Shown: positions 8,566-16,845, counted from the stretch's first letter. The stretch: 64,000 bases of DNA from Bacteroidales bacterium (GCA_028709215.1 JAQVXI010000001.1:124537-188536); one strand, 5' to 3'. Numbers and translations are program-made. The notes: generated by a model not told the origin, from the sequence alone.

Positions 8566-9915
8566 TCATCTTAATAATTTTCTTACTATTGAAATGAAAG
8601 GGTAAGGGGGATACTTGGTCGGCAGATCCCATTTTGTACTTGAATGGACGACGGCTTTTTGGTGACTGAACGTTTGAAAACTGGTGTATCCATGGTATTT
8701 GCCCATTCCACTAGGACCTACGCCTCCGAAGGGCAAATCTTTGTTGACGACGTGCATCAGACAATCGTTGACGCATGCACCACCGGAAGAGGTGTTCTTT
8801 AAGATGGTTTCTGCATCGGACTTGCTACCAAAGAAGTAGAGAGCCAAGGGTTTTGGACGCTGATGGACGAAATCGAGAACTTCTTCCAATTGATCATAGT
8901 AAAGAATGGGAAGAATGGGGCCGAAGATTTCTTCTCTCATGAGTCGACTGTTCAAATCGGGATGTTCAATCAGCGTAAGTTCCATGAATCGTTCACTTGC
9001 ATCATACCGTCCTCCGTGCAGTATGTTTCCACCCGATTCTTTCAATCGTTCGGCGAGGTCTAGCGTTGTTTTTTCGGAGATGATCTTGCCCCAAAAAGGG
9101 CTTTGTCTGGCATCCGATCCGTACAGGATCTTTATTCGTTTTTTCAATCCATCAATCAGTGCCTCTTTGCAGTCACGGTGCACCAATAGATAGTCCGGTG
9201 CAATACAGGTTTGTCCGCAGTTGATGGCCTTTCCAAACAGAATCCGTTTGACGGCAGTGTCTATGTTGCAGGATTTGTGTACGATGCAAGGGCTTTTGCC
9301 CCCCAACTCCAGGGTGACCGGTGTCAGGTGTTGGCTCGCTTTTTTTAGTATGTGTTTGCCGGCCGCGTATCCACCGGTAAAAAAGATGTAATCAAAGGGT
9401 AGATCCAGTACGGCATTCATTTCCTCACGCGTGTATTGGATGCAGGTCACATGACTTGGTTGAAACGCTGTTGTTAGGATTTCGTTCAGAACGTGGGCAA
9501 CGTTGGGTGTCTGACTGGAGGGTTTTGCTACGACGCAATTACCGGCCGAAACGGCGCCAATCAGTGGATCCAATAAGAGTTGGACCGGATAATTCCAGGG
9601 AGCAATGATGAGAACAACACCGTAGGGTTCCGAACGCAGGGTGCTTTTGGATGGGAACAAGAGCAAACCGCTTGGACGTTTTTGAGGTTTGCTCCATTTT
9701 TTAAGCATTCGAATGTGATGGTTTAATTCTTCGTAGACAATGGCCACTTCACTCAACCAGGCTTCTTCGGGCGATTTGCCCAAATCAATGGCCAAGGCGT
9801 CCAACAAACGTCCTTCGTGTGTTTTTAGGGTCGATTTTAACGATTTCAGCGCTTGAATGCGTGTTTTGACCGATTGGTTCTGTGCGGATTGAAAAAAAGA
9901 GTTGAGCGCATCCAT
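8566..9915 (-). CDS. Aldehyde dehydrogenase, class 3-like
   Basis: A 449-residue NAD(P)-dependent aldehyde dehydrogenase lacking a signal peptide. Family landmarks are present in order: IIAPWNYPVQLLLDPLIGA (cofactor-binding), FFTGGYAAGKHI, the general-base glutamate in LELGGKSP, and the catalytic cysteine in NCGQTCIAPDYLLV. The closing PFGGVGPSGMGKYHGYTSF is the usual C-terminal signature of the short (~450 residue) class 3 branch, which oxidises medium-chain or aromatic aldehydes; the actual substrate cannot be read. Its 3' end lies 7 nt from the convergent kinase gene and its 5' end is divergent from the cobalamin-binding gene. Confidence 0.9.
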   Translation of the reverse strand: MDALNSFFQSAQNQSVKTRIQALKSLKSTLKTHEGRLLDALAIDLGKSPEEAWLSEVAIVYEELNHHIRMLKKWSKPQKRPSGLLLFPSKSTLRSEPYGVVLIIAPWNYPVQLLLDPLIGAVSAGNCVVAKPSSQTPNVAHVLNEILTTAFQPSHVTCIQYTREEMNAVLDLPFDYIFFTGGYAAGKHILKKASQHLTPVTLELGGKSPCIVHKSCNIDTAVKRILFGKAINCGQTCIAPDYLLVHRDCKEALIDGLKKRIKILYGSDARQSPFWGKIISEKTTLDLAERLKESGGNILHGGRYDASERFMELTLIEHPDLNSRLMREEIFGPILPILYYDQLEEVLDFVHQRPKPLALYFFGSKSDAETILKNTSSGGACVNDCLMHVVNKDLPFGGVGPSGMGKYHGYTSFQTFSHQKAVVHSSTKWDLPTKYPPYPFISIVRKLLR

Positions 9916-9933
9916 TTGAATGGTATTTAATTG

Positions 9934-9941
9934 TAAATTTG
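9934..9941 (+). promoter_or_regulatory. -7 element of the B12-binding/kinase operon
   Basis: TAAATTTG fits TAnnTTTG and lies 24 nt before the ATG at 9966. It also overlaps an in-frame TTG at 9939, which argues against that TTG as a start codon. Confidence 0.55.
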
Positions 9942-9965
9942 AAAAGAACGCCTAAATATACAACA

Positions 9966-10604
9966 ATGAACATCGAAACACAAAAAGAAGCCTTTTATAC
10001 GGCGATTACGAATGGGAAACGAATGGAAGCCTCCCGGTTGGCAAACGAGTTGTTGTCGGAGTTGGGGGATCTGAAAGCGTTGTATGAAGAAGTGTTTAAA
10101 AGTAGCTTGTATCGGGTTGGGCAGGAATGGGAACAGGGCCGGGTGAGCGTTGCTACCGAGCATATGGCCTCCATGTTGACCGAAGTGTTGTTAAATGATT
10201 TGTATCCGTTGATTCAAGCCATGGAGCAAGAAGGGAAAACCGTAGTGGTGGCCTGTGTGCCTGGAGAACAGCATGAAATCGGCTGTAAAATGGTTTCGGA
10301 TGTGTTTGAAATGAATCAATGGAACACGCTGATGGTGGGGGCAAATACGCCGGCCAGTGATTTGCTTGATTTTTTACAGAATCATCAACCGGATGTGTTG
10401 GCCTTGTCGGCAGCCTTGTCCAAGAATGTACCAGCGATGCAGGCCACCATTACTCAGGTTCGAACCGTTTTCTCCGATCTTCCTATTTTGATCGGAGGGC
10501 AGGCTTTGAGTCGTGTAGGTGCTCGGGAACTTTTGCTGGACAATCGTGTTATGTATTTAAAGGACCTGGTGATGTTGGATGATTTAATCAAAAACAGCTT
10601 ATGA
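9966..10604 (+). CDS. Cobalamin-binding protein with CarH-type photoreceptor signature
   Basis: A 212-residue soluble protein. The N-terminal half is the helical B12-binding-2 cap; the C-terminal half is a Rossmann-type cobalamin-binding domain with the E-x-H-x-x-G motif (E101, H103, G106 in PGEQHEIGC), then MVGANTPASDL and LPILIGGQAL. The cap contains W55 followed after exactly nine residues by E65-H66, the W-x9-EH signature of the light-sensing adenosylcobalamin repressor CarH. There is no MerR-type DNA-binding domain. The gene overlaps the downstream histidine kinase by 4 nt (ATGA), so it probably feeds a signal to that kinase. The start is ATG 9966. An ordinary corrinoid or B12 sensor is the alternative reading. 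Confidence 0.85.
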   Translation: MNIETQKEAFYTAITNGKRMEASRLANELLSELGDLKALYEEVFKSSLYRVGQEWEQGRVSVATEHMASMLTEVLLNDLYPLIQAMEQEGKTVVVACVPGEQHEIGCKMVSDVFEMNQWNTLMVGANTPASDLLDFLQNHQPDVLALSAALSKNVPAMQATITQVRTVFSDLPILIGGQALSRVGARELLLDNRVMYLKDLVMLDDLIKNSL

Positions 10605-11737
10605 AGCACGTCTTTCACGAATGGACGGACGAGATTATTGGAACACTGGATGCCGGAAATTACGTGTATGCCGGTTTGTTTTCTCAGGATGGAGATTTAA
10701 TTCGCGCCAATCCGGCTTTACTCAAACTCTTGGTTTGTGAACAGCCGAAGGATTGTTTTGTCAATCCGAATTTTGAAACGTTGAAGCGTTTGAAGGGCAA
10801 AGGCAGTTATGTCTATGGCGGATTTATGACGATTGGCAAAGGAACCAACGAAGATGTGTCCATTCTGGTAAACGTCTTTCGTAAGAATCAACAATTGCTT
10901 ATTTTGGGCGGTGCCGATGTGCAGCAATTGGAGCAGCAAAACGATGCGATGCGTCACATGAATCAGGAGATCATTCATCTGCAGCGCGATGTCCTAAAGG
11001 AAAAGAAAGAGCTGGAACGAACCCTAAGTGTTTTAAAGGAAGCCAATGCGACCAAAGATAAGTTTCTTTCGGTGATTGCGCACGATTTGAAGAATCCGTT
11101 TCAGATACTGATGGGTTTTTCTGACATTCTTTTGGAAAGTTATAAGGAGTTGAATGAGGAACAGGTGAACGAGCAGTTGACCATCATTCATAAGACGGTG
11201 CACAAGACCTACGACTTGTTGGAGGATTTGCTGACCTGGTCCCGTGTTCAGTTGGGGCGCATTCGTTATCAGCCGGATCATTTGCCATTGGAACAGTTGG
11301 TTTCTGAGAGTTTGTTTGTGCTGACGGCACAGGCAAACAAAAAGCAGATTAAACTGATGCGTGAGATACCTTCCGATTTGGAAGTGTATGCCGACGAGCA
11401 AATGGTCAATATGATTCTGCGCAATTTGATTACCAACGCGATCAAGTTCTCACATCGGGGAGGTCAAATTTTTATCCGTGCGCAGGCCAGACCGGATGGG
11501 GTATTGCTTTCTGTACAGGACGAGGGGGTGGGCATCAGTCGGGAGAATCAGCAGAAACTCTGGATTCTTTCGGAGCAGTTTACCACACGAGGCACCGACG
11601 ATGAAGAAGGCTCCGGCTTGGGCTTGCTCTTATGCAAGGAATTTGCCGAACGACACGGGGGTAGCATAACGGTCGAAAGCGAATTGGGCAAAGGAACAGC
11701 CTTTCACATTTTATTTCCCGGCATTCCAAAAGGCTAA
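10601..11737 (+). CDS. Soluble histidine kinase partnered with the B12-binding protein
   Basis: A 378-residue protein with no membrane segment. Residues 1-105 look like a PAS-type sensor ([22 protein letters not shown]). A coiled coil (about 108-150, [20 protein letters not shown]) leads to HisKA with phospho-acceptor H161 ([12 protein letters not shown]) and HATPase with [20 protein letters not shown] and GSGLGLLLC. It starts within the last codons of the cobalamin-binding gene, indicating translational coupling and a shared pathway. It may be controlled by that protein in trans; no response regulator is adjacent. Its stop overlaps the convergent transglycosylase stop by 4 bp. Confidence 0.88.
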   Translation: MKHVFHEWTDEIIGTLDAGNYVYAGLFSQDGDLIRANPALLKLLVCEQPKDCFVNPNFETLKRLKGKGSYVYGGFMTIGKGTNEDVSILVNVFRKNQQLLILGGADVQQLEQQNDAMRHMNQEIIHLQRDVLKEKKELERTLSVLKEANATKDKFLSVIAHDLKNPFQILMGFSDILLESYKELNEEQVNEQLTIIHKTVHKTYDLLEDLLTWSRVQLGRIRYQPDHLPLEQLVSESLFVLTAQANKKQIKLMREIPSDLEVYADEQMVNMILRNLITNAIKFSHRGGQIFIRAQARPDGVLLSVQDEGVGISRENQQKLWILSEQFTTRGTDDEEGSGLGLLLCKEFAERHGGSITVESELGKGTAFHILFPGIPKG

Positions 11738-12417
11738 CGATCGCTTGGCCATGCAATGTTTTGCATTTGCTTTAAAATCTGACCTTGACGCTTTATAATG
11801 TAGGCCGACGGGTGTTTGGAGCTGAATCGTATGGGGTTGGGGAGTGTGGCTGCGATGCGTGCGGACTGGACTCGTGTCAGTTTTGAGGCGGATGTTTTAA
11901 AATGTGCGTTTGCTACTGCTTCGGCGCCGTAGATACCGGGGCCTGTTTCGATTACATTTAGATACACTTCCAGAATGCGGTCTTTGCTCCAAAAGAGTTC
12001 GATTAAGGCTGTAAAGTACACCTCCAAGCCTTTGCGAAACCAAGATGAGGCAGGCCAGAGAAATACATTTTTGGCGGTTTGCTGGCTGATGGTACTGGCT
12101 CCCCTGGGCTTTTTTCTGCGTTCGTTTTCTTTGGTGGCTTTTTTGATTTCGTGTAGGTCGAAGCCCCAATGCTCAAAGAATCGCTGGTCCTCAGAAGCCA
12201 CAACGGCACGTTTGAGGTGTTTGGAAATGTGTTTGTCGGAAACCCAGTCGTATTTCCAGGTGGGCTTTTCCCCATCCAACAGGGATTGAATGCTGCGCAT
12301 CACCATTAAGGGTGTAAATGGAACGGGTATAAATCGAAATGCTACGACACTGAGTATGCTCATAGCGAACAGCCCCACAAGGAGGCGTTTAATCAATCGA
12401 AGCATGAAGCGAACCAT
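11734..12417 (-). CDS. mtgA: Monofunctional peptidoglycan transglycosylase (GT51)
   Basis: A 227-residue inner-membrane enzyme that polymerises lipid II into glycan strands. There is an N-terminal membrane helix ([19 protein letters not shown]) and the GT51 motifs: the catalytic glutamate in [16 protein letters not shown], then [12 protein letters not shown], and [20 protein letters not shown]. There is no transpeptidase domain, and the size fits MtgA. The start could be 12417 ([11 protein letters not shown]) or 12405 (MLRLIKR); longer in-frame starts only add residues without family resemblance. Confidence 0.92.
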   Translation of the reverse strand: MVRFMLRLIKRLLVGLFAMSILSVVAFRFIPVPFTPLMVMRSIQSLLDGEKPTWKYDWVSDKHISKHLKRAVVASEDQRFFEHWGFDLHEIKKATKENERRKKPRGASTISQQTAKNVFLWPASSWFRKGLEVYFTALIELFWSKDRILEVYLNVIETGPGIYGAEAVANAHFKTSASKLTRVQSARIAATLPNPIRFSSKHPSAYIIKRQGQILKQMQNIAWPSDR

Positions 12418-12437
12418 ACAGATAATTGTATATGAAA

Positions 12438-12466
12438 GGATGGTACAGGCGTATCCCATACCATCC
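12438..12466 (-). terminator. Hairpin between the sigma-factor operon and mtgA
   Basis: Arms GGATGGTA (12438-12445) and TACCATCC (12459-12466) pair perfectly over a 13-nt loop, just past the stop of the repeat-protein gene read leftward. Only a short U tract follows (TTTC), so termination is weakly supported. Confidence 0.4.
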
Positions 12467-12482
12467 CAATCTTATTTTTTGT

Positions 12483-12785
12483 TTATTTTCTACAACTACC
12501 ATCTCTTTTGCGAAGGCCGGCTTGGTTACCTTTGCCATCGCGGTTGCCCTGACGCAAACCTTGACCTTTGTTTGCTGTAGCATTTTTCCCTTTGCCGTCT
12601 CGGTTGCCTTGACGCAAACCTTGACCTTCGGCATTGAGGTTGTCACAAACTCCGTCCTTGTTTGCATCCACGTATGTGCTGCTACGTTTGCTTGTTTGTG
12701 TGCTTACTGTGTTTTCAGTCTGAGCAGATGTATACGCCGATAACGTAAATGCTGCGATTCCGATGAATATCCATTTTGCTTTCAT
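12483..12785 (-). CDS. Small secreted repeat protein with Asp-rich calcium-like loop
   Basis: A 100-residue protein with a signal peptide (MKAKWIFIGIAAFTLSAYTSA). The mature part holds a YVDANKDGVCDNL segment, spaced like an EF-hand or thrombospondin-type calcium loop, and then GQGLRQGNRDGKG twice, with a third partial KGNQAGLRKRDG copy. I know no function for it. It is the last gene of a leftward operon with Crp/Fnr, ECF sigma, a small membrane protein and a Spy-like protein, so it is probably an envelope-stress output. Its start lies 12 nt after the Spy-like gene stop. Confidence 0.7.
   Translation of the reverse strand: MKAKWIFIGIAAFTLSAYTSAQTENTVSTQTSKRSSTYVDANKDGVCDNLNAEGQGLRQGNRDGKGKNATANKGQGLRQGNRDGKGNQAGLRKRDGSCRK
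12531..12630. repeat. Two 40-bp direct repeats with 60-bp period inside the secreted repeat gene
   Basis: Copies at 12531-12570 and 12591-12630 share long identical blocks (for example GACGCAAACCTTGACCTT in both). The period of 60 bp keeps the reading frame and encodes the GQGLRQGNRDGKG units. Confidence 0.85.
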
Positions 12786-12797
12786 ACTTGTTTTTTT

Positions 12798-13340
12798 TTA
12801 ATGATTGTTACGCTCAACCAACTCCGGTCCTTTTCGCTCAAACGACAATCCTCCTGTGGTCTCTTTGGTGAATAATGCACGAAAGATATCCTTGAGTTTT
12901 GCCTGTTGTTCGTCGTTGCAGATGGACTGCATTTCAAGGTAATACCTGTAGGTTGAATGTTTTAATTCAGCATGCAGATGACCGATTGAATCCGACAACA
13001 AATCTAGGCGAATGGTATCACTTTTCTTCTTGCTCATTTCTTCCAACATACTCGTTCGAAGTTGTTCCAATTGCAGGCTAATGCGTTTGGCGTCGTAACG
13101 AAAACTGCGGTTGATGCTTCTGAAAAGCTCCATTTGCTGATCGTCCAAGTTTAGATGTGTACGATAGAAACGTCCATTTAAGTTGGTGGATGCAGTATCC
13201 GATGACCGAAAGACAACTGCCGATTGTTCCTGCGCCGATGTTTGAGTATGATAAAAAATACTCAAAAGTGTCGCAACGTTCATTACCGCCAGTAGCACAA
13301 TGGCCCAAATCATTCCCGATTGATGTCCCGATTTTTGCAT
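12798..13340 (-). CDS. Spy/CpxP-like periplasmic stress protein
   Basis: A 180-residue protein anchored by an N-terminal helix (residues 10-28, MIWAIVLLAVMNVATLLSIF). The remainder is helical with LNLDDQQMELFRSINRSFR followed by a long charged helix and a second ICNDEQQAKLKDIFRALF motif. This pair of L-x-x-x-Q helical motifs is the layout of heavy-metal-resistance/Spy-CpxP proteins, which act as periplasmic chaperones or metal sensors. It is located between the putative anti-sigma gene (4 nt upstream) and the repeat protein, which supports a role in sensing or buffering envelope stress. Confidence 0.65.
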   Translation of the reverse strand: MQKSGHQSGMIWAIVLLAVMNVATLLSIFYHTQTSAQEQSAVVFRSSDTASTNLNGRFYRTHLNLDDQQMELFRSINRSFRYDAKRISLQLEQLRTSMLEEMSKKKSDTIRLDLLSDSIGHLHAELKHSTYRYYLEMQSICNDEQQAKLKDIFRALFTKETTGGLSFERKGPELVERNNH

Positions 13341-13344
13341 AGTT

Positions 13345-13677
13345 TTATTCTTGCGTCAATAGATAAATGGATTCCATTTTTGCGTCGTTGAGCAAGGAAA
13401 GTTCTATAGGAATCGGAACCTCACCGGTCGATACGTCGGTTTGCATCAAACTCCCCAAATAGATGCCTGTAAACATCACAAAGACTAGGGATACGCCCAT
13501 CAAGACGGGGCGCAAGCTTTTTTGGCCAAAAAAGCTCGAACGACGATCTTCTTCCATTCGTTGAATTCGTGACCATACCCGGGTGGAAAGAAACGGCTCC
13601 GGCCGAAGCGTTTTTTCCCAATCGATCACGCGATCCAATTCGTTTAAAAGATCATTTTCTTGTTGAAACGTATCCAT
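13345..13677 (-). CDS. Small single-pass membrane protein, putative anti-sigma factor
   Basis: A 110-residue protein: a charged cytoplasmic N-terminus (residues 1-54, including EKTLRPEPFLSTRVWSRIQRME), one membrane helix (about 57-77, VLMGVSLVFVMFTGIYLGSL) and a short periplasmic tail. No zinc-finger motif is present. The position directly after the ECF sigma gene and the topology fit an anti-sigma factor; that role is inferred from context alone. Confidence 0.6.
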   Translation of the reverse strand: MDTFQQENDLLNELDRVIDWEKTLRPEPFLSTRVWSRIQRMEEDRRSSFFGQKSLRPVLMGVSLVFVMFTGIYLGSLMQTDVSTGEVPIPIELSLLNDAKMESIYLLTQE

Positions 13678-13726
13678 TCTCGTTGGTTTTATTGGTTAGA
13701 TGCTTGTTGCGATGGAAATCCTACGC

Positions 13727-14266
13727 TCAAAGTTGTATTTTTTTTAAATTCTTTTTTGCCCGTTGCAAAAGCGCTTCAACCGCCCCTTCACTGATTTTCA
13801 TAATTCGGGCAATTTCCTTTTGACTCAGTGACTCGTATTGTTTTAGAATGAATGCGGTGCGTTGATTGATTGGGAGGCGGTTTAATATGCTTTTAACGCG
13901 TTTCTGGGCTTCTTTGTTTAGTAAATCTTTTTCTGGATCCTCATTGGAAACCAGATCCGCTCCTTCTTCTTCTTTGCCTAAGAATCGTAAAAAAAGAGTG
14001 CGTCTTTTTATTTTGCGAAGGTGTTGAAGTGTGGTGTTGATGGAAACCCGATACAACCACGTTGAAAAAGCGGCTTCTCCTTTATATTGGTGGAGGGATT
14101 GATACACCACGATAAAGATTTCCTGACTTAGGTCTTCTGCTTCTTCTTGGTTGTGCAGATAGCCCATGGCAATTCGAAAGACCTTGTCCTGGTATCGGTG
14201 GACCAACTCGGTAAATGCCGTGGAGTCTCCCTGTAGAAACGCGTTTATAAGTGTTGCATCATCCAT
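13727..14266 (-). CDS. ECF RNA polymerase sigma factor
   Basis: A 179-residue sigma-70 family factor of the extracytoplasmic-function group. Region 2 is clear (YQDKVFRIAMGYLHNQEEAEDLSQEIF, followed by the FSTWLYRVSINTTLQHLRKIKR segment), and region 4 has the HTH QKEIARIMKISEGAVEALLQRAKKNL. It directs transcription of a stress regulon, probably including the Spy-like and repeat genes downstream. Its start overlaps the end of the Crp/Fnr gene by 8 bp, so both are made from the same message. Confidence 0.9.
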   Translation of the reverse strand: MDDATLINAFLQGDSTAFTELVHRYQDKVFRIAMGYLHNQEEAEDLSQEIFIVVYQSLHQYKGEAAFSTWLYRVSINTTLQHLRKIKRRTLFLRFLGKEEEGADLVSNEDPEKDLLNKEAQKRVKSILNRLPINQRTAFILKQYESLSQKEIARIMKISEGAVEALLQRAKKNLKKIQL

Positions 14267-14957
14267 GTTGTCGAATGTCCTGCAAGCGATCGAATGCGCG
14301 TATTCGAATGTCTTTGTCGTCTAATTCAATCAAACCTTCCCGTTCAAAGGATTTAAGCAATTTGATCGTTCCTTCGGTGGAACTGCCAATGAATTCTCCC
14401 AAATCTTTGCGGGTCAGTAACTGAAAGATGCCGGGTTCACGTTCCCGAAAATCTTCCAAGTATAACAGTGTTTGAGCGAGTTTCCCAGGCATTTGATGAA
14501 ACAATTGCTGTTTTAACAACGCGGTCAGTTGTTCCGATTGCGTGCTGTATCGAATGAAAAGATGGTTGGCAAAACGAACATTCTGTTGGAGTATTTCTTC
14601 AAATGTTTGTTTGTCAATCAAAAAGGCCTGGCATTCGGATAGCGCCATGGTCGAAAAGGCAAACGTCGCCTGTGTATTATATAAGGTATCCAAACCCAGA
14701 AATTCACCGGGGCCTGTCAGATTGATGTTGAAGCTGCGATTGTCCGCTCCCTCAAGATAGACTTTACAAATCCCTTTGAGCAGGAATAAAATGTACGAAG
14801 AAAACGCTGCCTGTTTGGTCAACATATCTCCCTTTCGAAACAATACTTGTGTTTTACCGGCCCGGATGCGTTCGCCTTCTTCTGGAGACAGCAATTGGAA
14901 GCAGTCGGCCTGAATCTCACAAATAAACTGTTGGTCGGTTTCTATAATCGGCTTCAT
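14259..14957 (-). CDS. Crp/Fnr family transcriptional regulator
   Basis: A 232-residue regulator with an N-terminal cyclic-nucleotide-type beta-roll (LFRKGDMLTKQAAFSSYILFLLKG, then GPGEFLGLDTLY), a dimerisation helix, and a C-terminal winged HTH (LTRKDLGEFIGSSTEGTIKLLKSFEREGL). Cysteines at 13 and 19 near the N-terminus are not enough to claim an iron-sulfur cluster. It is the first gene of the leftward sigma operon and diverges from the OsmC/thioredoxin operon across an FNR-like palindrome, so autoregulation plus redox control is likely. Confidence 0.88.
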   Translation of the reverse strand: MKPIIETDQQFICEIQADCFQLLSPEEGERIRAGKTQVLFRKGDMLTKQAAFSSYILFLLKGICKVYLEGADNRSFNINLTGPGEFLGLDTLYNTQATFAFSTMALSECQAFLIDKQTFEEILQQNVRFANHLFIRYSTQSEQLTALLKQQLFHQMPGKLAQTLLYLEDFREREPGIFQLLTRKDLGEFIGSSTEGTIKLLKSFEREGLIELDDKDIRIRAFDRLQDIRQHG

Positions 14958-14976
14958 ACGTTGGATTTTGACTCGA

Positions 14977-14984
14977 CAAATATA
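14977..14984 (-). promoter_or_regulatory. -7 element for the Crp/Fnr gene
   Basis: On the reverse strand this reads TATATTTG, an exact TAnnTTTG match, 19 nt before the ATG at 14957. Confidence 0.55.
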
Positions 14985-15003
14985 CGAATTATCATCACAC
15001 GTG

Positions 15004-15027
15004 TTGAGCTGATATACATCATCTCAA
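15004..15027. promoter_or_regulatory. FNR-like palindromic operator between divergent operons
   Basis: Arms TTGAGCTGAT (15004-15013) and ATCATCTCAA (15018-15027) flank ATAC; 9 of 10 positions are complementary. The core TGAT-N4-ATCA equals the core of the FNR consensus TTGAT-N4-ATCAA. The centre lies about 45 bp upstream of the transcription start expected from the Crp/Fnr gene's -7 element and about 75 bp upstream of that expected for the OsmC gene. Confidence 0.6.
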
Positions 15028-15053
15028 AAACGGATTTGGTTCAGTTGTTTTCT

Positions 15054-15086
15054 TTTGGAAAATATATCCATTGGAATCTATCTTTG
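15054..15086 (+). promoter_or_regulatory. Bacteroidota promoter of the OsmC/thioredoxin operon
   Basis: TTTG at 15054-15057 and TATCTTTG at 15079-15086 are separated by 21 nt, matching the -33/-7 arrangement. The ATG is 32 nt further on. Confidence 0.65.
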
Positions 15087-15117
15087 CCATACAAAATAAA
15101 CGAAACAAACAACAGCG

Positions 15118-15534
15118 ATGAAATATACAACGGAAACAATCTGGCAGGGAAATATGCAGTTTGAAACAGCCATTGGCAATCACAAAATCGTCATGGATGC
15201 TGGTAAGGAATTTGGAGGTGAGGATAACGGGCCTTCTCCCAAGTCGCTGGTGCCGGCTGCGCTCGCAGGATGTACCGGGATGGATGTGGTTGTGATTCTA
15301 AAAAAGATGCGCGTGGACATTGAGGGACTACGCATTCAAGTGGAATCCGTGATTCAGGAGGAACACCCAAAACGCTACACGTCCATGACGGTTCATTATT
15401 ACTTTAAAGGAAAGAATTTGGATGAAAGTAAGTTGAGAAAAGCGGTAGAGATGTCTGAGAAAACCTATTGTGGTGTTTCTGCCACGTTGTCAGCGGGCGT
15501 TGCCTTGTCTTTTGAAATTCATATAGAAGAATAA
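15118..15534 (+). CDS. OsmC/Ohr family peroxide-detoxifying protein
   Basis: A 138-residue cytosolic protein with the OsmC fold. The two redox cysteines of the family are in place: C52 in ALAGCTGMDV and C118 in EKTYCGVSATL. KYTSMTVHYYFKG fits the conserved strand. Family members reduce organic hydroperoxides using thiol donors, which agrees with the thioredoxin and thioredoxin reductase genes immediately downstream. It is the first gene of a five-gene rightward operon. Confidence 0.88.
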   Translation: MKYTTETIWQGNMQFETAIGNHKIVMDAGKEFGGEDNGPSPKSLVPAALAGCTGMDVVVILKKMRVDIEGLRIQVESVIQEEHPKRYTSMTVHYYFKGKNLDESKLRKAVEMSEKTYCGVSATLSAGVALSFEIHIEE

Positions 15535-15558
15535 TTATACACTAAAAAAACGAACATT

Positions 15559-15903
15559 ATGTTGTACACAAATTTGAAACACATTGAATCGGCTGCTCAG
15601 CATGCCAACGTATTGAAAGAGAACGAAAATGTAATGGTGATTTGCGGTCGTATGGGTCCGATGTGCATTCCTGTTTATGGAATTGCTGAAGAATTGGAAT
15701 CGACCTATCCAAACGTTGCCTTTTTTGATATGGAGTTTGACAATCCGGAAGCACACGTCATCCGTAATCTTCCCGAAGTACGTGGGTTTATGGGCATTCC
15801 TTTTACCATTTATTATAAGAATGGGAAAGTCGTAAAAGCAACTTCCAGCATACAAAGCAAAGCGCAAGTTACAGCCATTTTGGATGAACAGTTTGGAAAA
15901 TAA
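15559..15903 (+). CDS. Thioredoxin-fold protein with atypical C-x6-C site
   Basis: A 114-residue thioredoxin-like protein. In place of WCGPC it has C29-GRMGPM-C36, so the two cysteines are six residues apart. The rest follows the fold, including the cis-proline loop GIPFTIYYKNGKVV. Genes like this stand beside trxB in Bacteroidales, so TrxB or the OsmC protein are plausible partners. Whether it is a redox carrier, a chaperone or a regulator cannot be read. It lies between osmC and trxB, 4 nt from the latter. Confidence 0.75.
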   Translation: MLYTNLKHIESAAQHANVLKENENVMVICGRMGPMCIPVYGIAEELESTYPNVAFFDMEFDNPEAHVIRNLPEVRGFMGIPFTIYYKNGKVVKATSSIQSKAQVTAILDEQFGK

Positions 15904-15907
15904 CGTC

Positions 15908-16837
15908 ATGAATAAAAAGTATGATGTCGTAGTTCTTGGAGCAGGTCCGGCGGGTTTGACCGCCGGCATCTACTTGTCTCGGGCTCGACAAAAAACGTTG
16001 ATTTTGAGTGATGGGCCTGTTGGGGGGCAGATGATCTTGACCCATGAGATTGCCAATTATCCCGGTGTGGAAAGCATCAGTGGATACCAATTGGCCAATA
16101 TTATGAAGAAACAAGCCCAGTCGTTTGGTTGTGAGATCATCGCCAATGCGAGCATTCAAAAAATGGAACTGATGCCTTTGAACAAATCCTTTGTTTTGGA
16201 CGATGGTACGCGGATTGAATCCGATGCCGTGATTCTTGCGACGGGTGGTCGATCACGTACGCTGGGTGTGCCCGGAGAGGCTCAGTTTAAAGGGAGAGGG
16301 ATCTCCTATTGTGCTACTTGTGACGGGGATTTTTTTACAGATAAAGAAATCGTTGTGGTCGGTGGAGGAAATTCGGCGTTGGATGAAGCGGTTTCTTTGA
16401 CGAAGTATGCCAGTAAGGTCACGATTGTGCATATGTTGGATGCCTTCCAAGCCAGTCAGCATGCGATTGAGGAAGCGGTAAATCATCCGAAAATTGATAT
16501 TCGAATGGAAACGGTTATCACCGCGTTTCACGGGGAAGAAAGCCTTCAATCCGTTGACCTTAAACAGTTGAAAACGGGCGAGACAGAGGTGTTTAAAACC
16601 GATGGCGTGTTTATCTTTATTGGTTATGTTCCGAACACGGAAGGCTTTGATTGTTGTTTGGATCTGAATGAGCGCCAGGAAATTGTGGTTCGTACGGATT
16701 TATCGACCAATGTGCCCGGTGTTTTTTCAGCAGGAGATAATATTGATAAATTGTACCGTCAGGTTACAACCGCTGTAGGAGATGGAACAGTGGCTGCTTT
16801 GACTGCAATTCGTTATCTAACAGAACAAAAAAAATAA
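15908..16837 (+). CDS. trxB: Thioredoxin reductase
   Basis: A 309-residue FAD/NADPH disulfide reductase that reduces thioredoxin. It has the FAD motif GAGPAGLTAG (residues 11-20), the redox pair C135-AT-C138 in YCATCDGDFF, the NADPH motif VGGGNSALDEA, and the closing FAD segment GVFSAGDN. Length and motif order match bacterial TrxB. The start is MNKKYDVVVLG at 15908. Upstream and downstream genes encode thioredoxin-type partners in the same operon. Confidence 0.95.
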   Translation: MNKKYDVVVLGAGPAGLTAGIYLSRARQKTLILSDGPVGGQMILTHEIANYPGVESISGYQLANIMKKQAQSFGCEIIANASIQKMELMPLNKSFVLDDGTRIESDAVILATGGRSRTLGVPGEAQFKGRGISYCATCDGDFFTDKEIVVVGGGNSALDEAVSLTKYASKVTIVHMLDAFQASQHAIEEAVNHPKIDIRMETVITAFHGEESLQSVDLKQLKTGETEVFKTDGVFIFIGYVPNTEGFDCCLDLNERQEIVVRTDLSTNVPGVFSAGDNIDKLYRQVTTAVGDGTVAALTAIRYLTEQKK

Positions 16838-16845
16838 GACAATCG

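Noticed and set aside
12531-12630. CRISPR-like direct repeats
   Set aside because: Only two copies with a 60-bp in-frame period, encoding a peptide repeat inside a gene.
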